Source: Timaviella sp038204505
GTDB lineage: Bacteria; Cyanobacteriota; Cyanobacteriia; Elainellales; Elainellaceae
NCBI GenBank assembly: GCA_038204505.1
Contig: JBBRCV010000101.1
Coordinates: forward strand, 1-18,588
Length of the DNA: 18,588 nt
Reading direction: 5' to 3'
Below the pieces are notes generated by a model, which had not been told where the DNA came from, ran no database searches, and saw only the letters and a list, made by a program, of their open reading frames with translations. The position numbers and the translations under genes were made by a program. Positions 8,477 to 13,953 of the stretch are shown piece after piece (positions within the stretch are counted from its first letter, which is position 1; the number at the start of each line of letters is the position of its first letter).

Positions 8477-8905
8477 TCAGCCCATAAATTGGAATTCTTT
8501 TAAACCGTAGTAACCCAGCATTCGAGAACTTTTTCGGGTAAACTCGCCAACTGAAGGGTTGCCCTGGGGATGAACAACTCCTGCAACCTGCTGCCAAAGT
8601 TCACTGGGCGCGATCGCCAGTTCATAGGTGCGATCGCCAGTTTTGCGCACATGATACCACTGGGTTGCTTGACAGTGGTCGCACCAAAAGGCTTCTAGCC
8701 ATTCACTTTCTAGGGCAACCGTTGTATTGGTGGCAATTAATAGCAAGGCGACTCGACGGCTCATACCGCGCTGCTGTAATTGGCTAGATTGGTCTGCGAA
8801 CAACCGATATTTTTGACTGACACTTTCTAAATAGTTGCCATGCATGGGGCAATAGATTGCCCGTGGTTTAGAACGTTTCCGATTTCGGTCACACCTTTTC
8901 TGCAC
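8477..8905 (-). CDS. Conserved-looking small protein with two Cys motifs
   Basis: 142 residues, function not recognised. It starts with GTG 8905, preceded by a very strong Shine-Dalgarno AAGGAGG six bases away, which fixes the start despite the rare codon. The N-terminus is very basic (KRCDRNRKRSKPR). CPMHG (19-23) and CDHC (75-78) supply a Cys/His set that could form one zinc-ribbon-like site; this is inference. The C-terminal part (QWYHVRKTGDRTYELAIA, 82-99) looks like a small beta domain, and the end is GYYGLKEFQF. No signal peptide or membrane segment is seen. It ends 5 bases before the ABC exporter start, so the two are very likely co-transcribed. I believe similar proteins occur across cyanobacteria but cannot verify this here. 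Confidence 0.72.
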   Translation of the reverse strand: MQKRCDRNRKRSKPRAIYCPMHGNYLESVSQKYRLFADQSSQLQQRGMSRRVALLLIATNTTVALESEWLEAFWCDHCQATQWYHVRKTGDRTYELAIAPSELWQQVAGVVHPQGNPSVGEFTRKSSRMLGYYGLKEFQFMG

Positions 8906-9187
8906 TTCAACCTCCTTGATTATTAACTAAACAACAAACCAAAAGGAAGGTTAGGGGGGAGGGACTGAGATCAAAATGACCATCGAAGCCCGGCTCCATT
9001 ATCAACGAACTATTAGGTTTTACGATTAAACTAGTAGTGAACCTACTGAATTTATCTACTACTAACTACAACTTTACAGTTATAAATCCGGGAGAACAGG
9101 GAGAAGAGCCAGAGGCTTAGGCATTTCTTGATATGTCTTTACTACAGGCTCATAAATCCTCATATCGCCCAAAACTGAGATCCGCTC

Positions 9188-10102
9188 TTACCGTTGGGCG
9201 ATCGCTTTGGGCGATCGCTTTTTCACCATTGCCATGACAATGTAATAGTAGATCGTGAACAGGATGGTTGAAAAGATTTGTCCGCCCCAAGGACCGTGCC
9301 AAAAATGAAAGGAAGCTTTGCCCCAGTGAGCATTGGCATACGCCATCAGCATGATTCGAGGAATGTTAGCAATGAGAGCGAGGGTAATACCGATCATCAT
9401 GAGAGATAGAATATTACTGGCGGACCGTTTAAGAAACAGTCCTAATACTAAGCTAGCCACTGCCATGATCGTTGCCATGTCGAAGCCGCTACAGCCCCAA
9501 ATGACCTGCACTGAGCCACCTGATAAGGTTAGCGTATTACCGTTTGATACCGCTGCTTGCCCGATCGCCTGTAACCCTAAGCCACCGCTCCATGCCATAA
9601 AGTTTTCTAGCATTTGGGGAGGTGTAAATGCCTGCCACAGTTGTTGTCCAACCAAAGTGGGTTGAGGAAACAACCCCAGGCAGATGAGGGCAACAGATAG
9701 GGGATAACGCCTAAAAAAACCAACGCCCCAATTGCTACAGGCAATCCCAAGTAAAATCATTAGCCAGGATAGCTTTTGTGACCATTCAGATGACCAACAC
9801 CAGGGCGAAATAAGGATGCCGCAGGCAATCAGCGTGTGACCCAAAAAGCGATCGTCGTCAGCCGCTTCTAGGGCAGCTAATTGTTGACGATTTTGCCACA
9901 GCCGATACAGCCCCAGGGCAATGAGCGCCAGCATTAGCAGGCTAGCACCGCCGTGGATGGTGCTCGATACTGTATCAATTAACCAAAAGGGAAGATAGCA
10001 GACACCCACGAGCAAACCTGCTGCCACCATGCGATGATGATGGCTCTTGCCGCTGAGCTGGATCAAATGAACGGTGGTCTGCTGTACCTGTTGCCATTTC
10101 AT
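9188..10102 (-). CDS. Cyanoexosortase (exosortase/archaeosortase family)
   Basis: 304-residue polytopic inner-membrane transpeptidase-like protease. Hydrophobic segments lie near 26-45, 51-68, 88-104, 112-130, 134-150, 212-225, 230-256 and 274-292. The family's catalytic triad is visible: Cys204 in IWGCSGFD (201-208), Arg249 in NIPRIML (246-252) and His269 in HFWHGPWG (266-273). The family recognises PEP-CTERM-type tags, cuts near the Pro-containing motif and probably joins the protein to a surface glycan or lipid. Start ATG 10102 has AGGT about 8 bases upstream. It lies 41 bases after the HpsJ-like gene and close to two PTPA-tagged proteins at 11872-13389, its likely substrates. The last ten residues (KRSPKAIAQR) are encoded by two HIP1 octamers. 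Pairing with HpsJ suggests the cyanoexosortase C type, but the subtype is not settled. Confidence 0.9.
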   Translation of the reverse strand: MKWQQVQQTTVHLIQLSGKSHHHRMVAAGLLVGVCYLPFWLIDTVSSTIHGGASLLMLALIALGLYRLWQNRQQLAALEAADDDRFLGHTLIACGILISPWCWSSEWSQKLSWLMILLGIACSNWGVGFFRRYPLSVALICLGLFPQPTLVGQQLWQAFTPPQMLENFMAWSGGLGLQAIGQAAVSNGNTLTLSGGSVQVIWGCSGFDMATIMAVASLVLGLFLKRSASNILSLMMIGITLALIANIPRIMLMAYANAHWGKASFHFWHGPWGGQIFSTILFTIYYYIVMAMVKKRSPKAIAQR

Positions 10103-10143
10103 GATTTTGACCTGTTCAACAATATTGATCTATCTGCACTGAT

Positions 10144-10758
10144 CTATCTGCCCCGGCGTAATTTAGCGCCATAGCGTCCTAAGCTCACTAAACCCAGCCC
10201 TACAATGATCAGATTGCCGACGCTCGATACACCTAGCTTGAGCACGCTTTTTTTAGCATTGCTGGTTAAAGATGTTGTTTGCGCTTTGAGTTGTCCCTCT
10301 GCTTTCTGCAAGACTTCGGGAGTCAAGTTTGCACCCAATGCACCGGGATCTGATTGAGCTTTGTCGATTTGAGCCTGGACTTGGGCAGATTGGGTGCTGA
10401 TAGTGGAGACGGCTTTTTGCTGCAAGGTAATGCCGTCGGCAACGACTAGCAGAGACAGAAAAATATAAAGGACTCCGGTCAGGAGACAAGTTAGGGAAAG
10501 ATTTTTGAGCCAGCGGCGGTTTTCGAGGCTGCCAAACAACGTCAGTGCAGCTCCAATCAGGAGAATGATACTACGATCGGACAACTGCTGCATGATCCCG
10601 AAGCGCCATTCGACGCTACCCAGTTGGGGGGGAAGCATCAGCACTGCCATATCAACGATAAAGCCTGTTAAGCAAGCTATGCCGACGATTTGGGCGATGC
10701 CTCCAGCGCTGTAGGCGATCGCAGTGTTATTAGAAGTTGGGGTAGAAATGGATGCCAT
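10144..10758 (-). CDS. HpsJ-like membrane protein, exosortase-associated
   Basis: 204 residues with four predicted membrane helices, near 20-43, 62-78, 86-108 and 172-195. Between the third and fourth helix is a Gln/Lys/Ser-rich, coiled-coil-like loop (about 112-168, for example TQSAQVQAQIDKAQ) that is probably outside the cytoplasm. It ends in a basic tail (RYGAKLRRGR). This layout fits the HpsJ-like proteins found beside cyanoexosortases and first noted in the hormogonium polysaccharide (hps) locus of Nostoc punctiforme. Its biochemical role is not known; helping the exosortase or the glycan machinery is inference. Start ATG 10758 lacks a clear Shine-Dalgarno. It is the first gene of the two-gene unit with the exosortase. 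Confidence 0.8.
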   Translation of the reverse strand: MASISTPTSNNTAIAYSAGGIAQIVGIACLTGFIVDMAVLMLPPQLGSVEWRFGIMQQLSDRSIILLIGAALTLFGSLENRRWLKNLSLTCLLTGVLYIFLSLLVVADGITLQQKAVSTISTQSAQVQAQIDKAQSDPGALGANLTPEVLQKAEGQLKAQTTSLTSNAKKSVLKLGVSSVGNLIIVGLGLVSLGRYGAKLRRGR

Positions 10759-11138
10759 AAGAGGGAACAGTGTAAGGGTAAGGAATGCAGAAACAAATCA
10801 ACTGTTACAAAACTGATTCTGAAACCTTGTTACGTGAATTTGACTACTATTCCCGGAAGATAACTGCGTCTTTATAGATCCTTGTTGTAAGCAAAAATAC
10901 ACCTTCATATATGGAATATGGAGAAGACAAGGGCGATCGCCAGACAAAAACTAAAAATCCCTCTCCGTGGGGAAAGGGGTTTAAGGTAAAGATCCAAAAC
11001 TGGAATAAATGCGATCGCTTAAAGCACCCTTGTTTTGGGCGATCGCGTTGCTACTAGCGAAACTTAGAGGGCATTACTCAGATTCAGTTTCTCAACGGTA
11101 TGATACAGTTACCTGCGATTTATGGATATCAAGAAGCT
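10759..11138. other. Gene-free stretch between the HpsJ-like gene and the antitoxin gene
   Basis: About 380 bases separating divergently transcribed units, so promoters for both HpsJ/exosortase (minus) and the toxin-antitoxin pair (plus) should lie here. I see no -35/-10 pair good enough to name. It holds a short GC-rich patch (TCCGTGGGGAAAGG near 10965) resembling fragments of the palindromic repeat family seen again at 13793-13915, a HIP1 copy near 10934, and the HIP1-bounded repeat at 11011-11067. No coding frame is convincing. Confidence 0.6.
11011..11067. repeat. HIP1-bounded repeat, copy with inverted core
   Basis: Two GCGATCGC octamers (11011-11018 and 11039-11046) bracket a 20-base core, followed by a tail ending ACTAGCGAAACTTAG. 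The tail matches the copies at 11792-11849 and 12695-12750 in direct orientation. The core matches them only as the reverse complement, with two mismatches. The HIP1 octamers are palindromic and could pair with each other to form a hairpin. It lies just upstream of the toxin-antitoxin genes. Confidence 0.75.
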
Positions 11139-11369
11139 ATGCGATCGATTGAGCAACTGACAGAAGAACTCTTATCTTTACCTAGTGCATCCAGGGCGCT
11201 CTTGGCGGATAGGCTAGTCGAAAGCCTGGAATTGGACACCGACCCAGATGTTCAGGCAGCTTGGACTGCTGAAGCCAACCACCGACGCACTCAGGTTCAG
11301 AACGGTTCTGTACAACCGACTCCAGGAGAAGAAGCTCTAGCTCAAGTAAGACGACTGCTGGATCAATGA
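11139..11369 (+). CDS. Antitoxin, addiction-module component family
   Basis: 76 residues from ATG 11139. The N-terminus, MRSIEQLTEELLSLPSASRA, continues as LLADRLVESLELDTDPDVQ, matching the short helical 'putative addiction module component' antitoxins (Unstab_antitox type). These bind and neutralise a RelE/ParE toxin and usually repress their own promoter. The C-terminal part has the usual W..E...R pattern (AWTAEANHRRTQ) and ends TPGEEALAQVRRLLDQ. The frame is open up to ATG 11100, adding 13 residues, but the family normally begins at the position chosen here and AAGAAG lies just before it. The stop overlaps the toxin ATG as ATGA, so toxin translation is probably coupled. Confidence 0.85.
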   Translation: MRSIEQLTEELLSLPSASRALLADRLVESLELDTDPDVQAAWTAEANHRRTQVQNGSVQPTPGEEALAQVRRLLDQ

Positions 11370-11656
11370 AGTATACATTTCATCCTGATGCGCTCATAGA
11401 ATATGCCGATGCGGTTCAACACTATGCAGAGCAACGGACTGAGGTAGCACAAGCATTTATCGATGCGATCGAGGATGCCATTTATCGGATCAAGGAATCT
11501 CCTACGCGCTACGTTGCGATCGATGAGGACGTTTGGCGATGTATGACACGCAGGTTCCCTTATAGGATTCTTTACACGATCGAGTCAGACTATATTTTGA
11601 TTCTGGCGGTGATGCACTGTAGCCGAAAACCTGGATATTGGAAAAGACGCAGGTAA
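11366..11656 (+). CDS. RelE/ParE-family toxin
   Basis: 96 residues. The sequence follows the RelE/ParE plan: YTFHPDALIEYADAVQHYAE (3-22), a central helix (AQAFIDAIEDAIYRI), a beta strand with RRFPYRILYTI (about 62-72), and an end with AVMHCSRKPGYWKRR, where the basic and aromatic residues match the family's H..R.P.YW pattern. ParE members poison gyrase and RelE members cut mRNA on the ribosome; which applies here cannot be decided by eye. It overlaps the antitoxin stop by 4 bases. Both genes are the only plus-strand genes between 1 and 17143 and sit between repeats, which suggests a separately acquired module. No truncation is visible. Confidence 0.88.
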   Translation: MKYTFHPDALIEYADAVQHYAEQRTEVAQAFIDAIEDAIYRIKESPTRYVAIDEDVWRCMTRRFPYRILYTIESDYILILAVMHCSRKPGYWKRRR

Positions 11657-11683
11657 TGACGATCGCCCCCTCCTAAAATACAA

Positions 11684-11715
11684 CGATCGCTCAGAGTCGA
11701 AACCCTGGGCGATCG
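11684..11715. repeat. HIP1-based hairpin downstream of the toxin gene
   Basis: CGATCGCTCAG and CTGGGCGATCG pair over 11 bases with one G-T wobble around the 10-base loop AGTCGAAACC. It begins 28 bases after the toxin stop. There is no T-run after it, so if it ends transcription it is not of the classic intrinsic type. Confidence 0.55.
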
Positions 11716-11747
11716 CATTAAGCAGCGTTAATGAAGTGACTCTCAAA

Positions 11748-11985
11748 TCACAGGTTATGCATGCTGCGGTTACTCACTAGACCGCTCTACCCGATCGCCC
11801 AAAACAAAGGTGCTTTGAGCGATCGCGTTACCGACTAGCGAAACTTAGGTCAATGAAACTTAAGCGATCGCTTAAGCTTTCACCCCTACAGTTTCGTTCT
11901 CAGCTTCAGAGCCTTCACCTTTGCGCTTACGAAGTGCCGCAGCACCTAGACCCAGAAGACCAGGTAGTAAAGCAGGGGTTGGAAC
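11748..11985. repeat. Sorting-tag/3' region repeat, copy 1
   Basis: Nearly identical to 12645-12888. It spans the last ~37 codons of the first PTPA protein, its stop, and about 120 bases downstream. The copies differ mainly by a 6-base indel and a few substitutions in the non-coding part, with a 55-base block (CGATCGCCC through GAAACTTA) identical. Divergence is greater in the membrane-helix codons than in the tail or the non-coding part. Confidence 0.88.
11792..11829 (-). terminator. Putative terminator of the PTPA protein gene, HIP1-flanked
   Basis: Read on the minus strand, CAAAG-CAC-CTTTG is followed directly by TTTT (plus-strand 11801-11817), with outer HIP1 halves CGATCGC and GCGATCG able to extend the stem. 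It lies about 45 bases after the stop of the gene ending at 11872. The short AT-rich inner stem makes it a modest intrinsic terminator by itself; the HIP1 arms would strengthen it. Confidence 0.55.
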
Positions 11986-12576
11986 TGTTGGTCCGCCGGG
12001 AGTAGCAGCACCTATCGTAATATTGTCAAAAGCAATCTGGTTGACTGTGCCACCGAAATCAACAGATTTAGCAATTCCATCAAAACTAACCCCAATTGGC
12101 ACAAATGGGCTAAACTGACCAGTTGGATCAGGTGCTCCATTGAATGGTGTTGTTGGTAGACCGAGTGTTGCCAGAAGGGTTCCAGTTCCATTCAGCCCGT
12201 CGAACACGTTAATAAACCCTGGATTATTAATCGCTGAGTAGAAGAATGAAAAGCCTGTTGTGAAACCGCTTGAGAAATTCAATGTAGCAGCAGGTCCATC
12301 TAGGAAAAACAGTGCGGTGCTTGGGCTGGGTTCACCGCCAAAGTTGCCATTTCCACCAGCATCCTGATCTACGATGCCCAATGCATTAGGAGAAAAATCA
12401 ACGCCAAGACCGCTGTAGAAGTTACCTACTGGGGTTAAATCACCGACCCCTTCAAAGTCGAGAACAATTGAAGCGGCATTAGCTTCGGGGGCAGTAGCGG
12501 CAACTGCCGAGACAACTGCAAGAGCTGTAACCAGGGGAACAAGGAGCTGCTTCTTAACAAGATTAATCACAGACAT
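11872..12576 (-). CDS. PTPA-CTERM sorting-domain secreted protein 1
   Basis: 234 residues from ATG 12576. GGAG sits 9 bases upstream of this codon, inside the alternative ATG at 12591, so the later start is preferred. A Sec signal peptide spans about 1-35: basic VKKQ, a hydrophobic core, then EANA|AS. The mature part (36-195) is rich in Gly, Phe, Asn and Thr with strand-like stretches (LDFEGVGDL, TTGFSFFYSA, NQIAFDNITIG), suggesting an extracellular beta-sandwich of unknown ligand. The C-terminus carries VPTPALLPGLLGLGAAALRKRK (198-219): the PTPA motif, membrane helix and basic cluster of the cyanobacterial PEP-CTERM variant. An exosortase such as that at 9188-10102 would cut near it. Unusually, a further 15 residues (GEGSEAENETVGVKA) follow the basic cluster and are shared with the 12775-13389 protein. 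Confidence 0.85.
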   Translation of the reverse strand: MSVINLVKKQLLVPLVTALAVVSAVAATAPEANAASIVLDFEGVGDLTPVGNFYSGLGVDFSPNALGIVDQDAGGNGNFGGEPSPSTALFFLDGPAATLNFSSGFTTGFSFFYSAINNPGFINVFDGLNGTGTLLATLGLPTTPFNGAPDPTGQFSPFVPIGVSFDGIAKSVDFGGTVNQIAFDNITIGAATPGGPTVPTPALLPGLLGLGAAALRKRKGEGSEAENETVGVKA

Positions 12577-12644
12577 AAACTGATACTCCATTTTTTAGAA
12601 TCAAAGGTGAATGATAGAAGTTCCCCGAGTTGTGACTACGCAAG

Positions 12645-12888
12645 TCACAGGTTATGAATGCTGCGGTGACTCACTAGAGTCAAACCGCTCTACCCGATCG
12701 CCCAAAACAAAGGTGCTTTGAGCGATCGCGTTACCGACTAGCGAAACTTATGCAAATGAAACTTAAGCGATCGCCTAAGCTTTCACCCCTACAGTTTCCT
12801 TCTCAGCTTCAGAGCCTTCGCCCTTACGCTTGCGAAGTGCTGCAACGCCCAAACCCAGGAGACCAGGCAAGAGTGCAGGGGTGGGAAC
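12645..12888. repeat. Sorting-tag/3' region repeat, copy 2
   Basis: Direct repeat of 11748-11985, in the same position relative to the second PTPA protein gene: last ~37 codons, stop and about 120 bases downstream. It has 6 extra bases (GTCAAA) near 12680. The upstream boundary falls just before the PTPA codons; the mature-domain coding regions of the two genes do not resemble each other. Confidence 0.88.
12695..12732 (-). terminator. Putative terminator of the second PTPA protein gene
   Basis: Same structure as at 11792-11829: minus-strand CAAAG-CAC-CTTTG followed by TTTT (plus-strand 12704-12720) inside paired HIP1 arms, about 45 bases after the stop at 12775. It would separate this gene from the 11872-12576 gene, which then needs its own promoter in 12577-12694. 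Confidence 0.55.
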
Positions 12889-13389
12889 GGCAACATAGTC
12901 AATAGCGGCAGAGTAAGAAGTGCCAACTGTGAGGAAATTAGCGCTTTGAGACGTAAAAGTTCCAGTACCTGCCGTTCCATTCGCGAAGATGCCAGTGAAG
13001 ACACCGCCGAAGAAATCGTTAGACAGCTGAGTCAGACTGAAACTGGTAAGATTGAAACTACCACCGTTTGGAACAATCCCTAAACCGGAAAGGAATGGTG
13101 GAACAACAACAGAGTTTAAATTCCACGGAGTCGAAGTACCGTTCAGAATGAGATCGCTGATTTGGAATTGATTAAAGTCTTGATCAGCAGCAGTTCCAAT
13201 CGGTGTCGCATAGCCACCAGGGACTTGTCTGAAGTTCAAGGTGCTCTTACCTAAGGGGTTGTTCTGTTCAAGCCGAGCATTACCTGAGAAGTCAAACGTT
13301 GCTGCATCAGCAGGCGCACTCACAGCAGCCGAGGCTGTCACAACTGAAGCAGCGATCGCTACTCCCGTAAACATTGACTTGAGATTCAT
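12775..13389 (-). CDS. PTPA-CTERM sorting-domain secreted protein 2
   Basis: 204 residues from ATG 13389, with an AGG about 9 bases upstream. The signal peptide is about 1-29, with the cleavage-like site APADAA|TF. The mature part (30-165) is a Ser/Thr/Asn/Gly/Phe-rich, strand-forming domain (FDFSGNARLEQ, TGIFANGTAGTGTFTSQ, ending YSAAIDYV) with no catalytic motif I recognise; it is typical of PEP-CTERM surface proteins of unknown ligand. The sorting tag is VPTPALLPGLLGLGVAALRKRK (168-189), followed by the same unusual 15-residue extension (GEGSEAEKETVGVKA) as the neighbouring protein, with one residue different. It should be processed by an exosortase and end up on the cell surface or in the matrix. 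The two mature domains appear unrelated. Confidence 0.85.
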   Translation of the reverse strand: MNLKSMFTGVAIAASVVTASAAVSAPADAATFDFSGNARLEQNNPLGKSTLNFRQVPGGYATPIGTAADQDFNQFQISDLILNGTSTPWNLNSVVVPPFLSGLGIVPNGGSFNLTSFSLTQLSNDFFGGVFTGIFANGTAGTGTFTSQSANFLTVGTSYSAAIDYVAVPTPALLPGLLGLGVAALRKRKGEGSEAEKETVGVKA

Positions 13390-13953
13390 TGATTAACCTA
13401 CCTAAGTTTGCAATTGTTAACGTGTACAAAACCGAACCTAGTAAGCTACCGATATACGAGAAGATTTTACTCTTCTATTCAGGCGGATAAAGTTGTAAAA
13501 AGACTTAATCTCTAGCCTCTCTTTTATCCAGGCACAGCAGAACCGTTCTGCTGTTTCGGTAACCCTAAAAATGCACCAGTGGTAGACACCATCAAACCCT
13601 GACAAACCTGGATAGAAATTGTTTTCATGTTCACAATTCCATCCCCTGAATTCTAGTTGAATGTGATGATCAAGATCACATATTAGATGAAAGTTCATAA
13701 GGAGTTTACGTTTGTAGCGTTAGAGTTTACGCTGCTCCTAATTTTGACGATATAGCAATCCTAAATCACTTAATAGGAGGCATTATCTTACTGCCCTCAC
13801 CCTAAATCCTTCTCCCCAGGGAGAGAGACTTTGAATTCTAGCTCCCTTCTCTCTATTGAATTCTGGCTCCCTTCTCCCTAGGGAGAAGGGCTGGGGATGA
13901 GGGCATAAATGCTTGCATCCCCTCTAGGATTGCTATACGCGTCTAATCTTCAC
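13390..13953. other. Intergenic stretch upstream of the second PTPA protein gene
   Basis: About 560 bases with no convincing gene. The right third is the MITE-like element at 13751-13937. The left part should hold the promoter of the 12775-13389 gene, but no -10/-35 pair stands out. At 13662-13680 there is an inverted repeat, TGTGAT-N7-ATCACA, longer in spacing than a CRP site (TGTGA-N6-TCACA); it could be an operator of another kind. An 86-codon frame at 13438-13698 lacks a Shine-Dalgarno and normal composition and was not called. Confidence 0.55.
13751..13937. mobile_element. MITE-like palindromic element with perfect terminal inverted repeats
   Basis: Ends are TATAGCAATCCTA (13751-13763) and TAGGATTGCTATA (13925-13937), a perfect 13-base inverted pair. 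Read as TAGCAATCCTA flanked by TA, this fits TA target duplication as in IS630/Tc1-type elements. The interior has CCCTCACCC...TTCTCCC and GGGAGAAGGG...GATGAGGG arms forming an imperfect long hairpin, and a 23-base near-identical direct repeat (13831-13853 and 13856-13878, starting TTGAATTCT). No transposase is encoded in its 187 bases, so it would depend on one elsewhere. It ends 17 bases after the minus-strand gene at 13954-15252 stops. Confidence 0.75.

Noticed and set aside
8472..8597. 42-codon N-terminal extension of the ABC transporter frame
   Set aside because: It overlaps the end of the upstream gene in another frame. The ATG at 8471 gives a normal exporter N-terminus and a 5-base gap.
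11011..11727. Repeated HIP1-bounded units as a small CRISPR array
   Set aside because: Spacing is irregular, the repeated unit is the genome-wide GCGATCGC motif, and there are no unique spacers between constant repeats of CRISPR length.
13662..13680. TGTGAT-N7-ATCACA as a CRP/Fnr-type operator
   Set aside because: The half-site spacing is three bases wider than the CRP consensus, and the arms overlap a second palindrome (TGATC-AA-GATCA). It may be a site for something else but cannot be assigned.
13438..13698. 86-codon minus-strand frame upstream of the second PTPA protein gene
   Set aside because: No Shine-Dalgarno before the ATG, unusual Cys/His/Trp-rich composition, no recognisable motif, and it occupies the expected promoter region.
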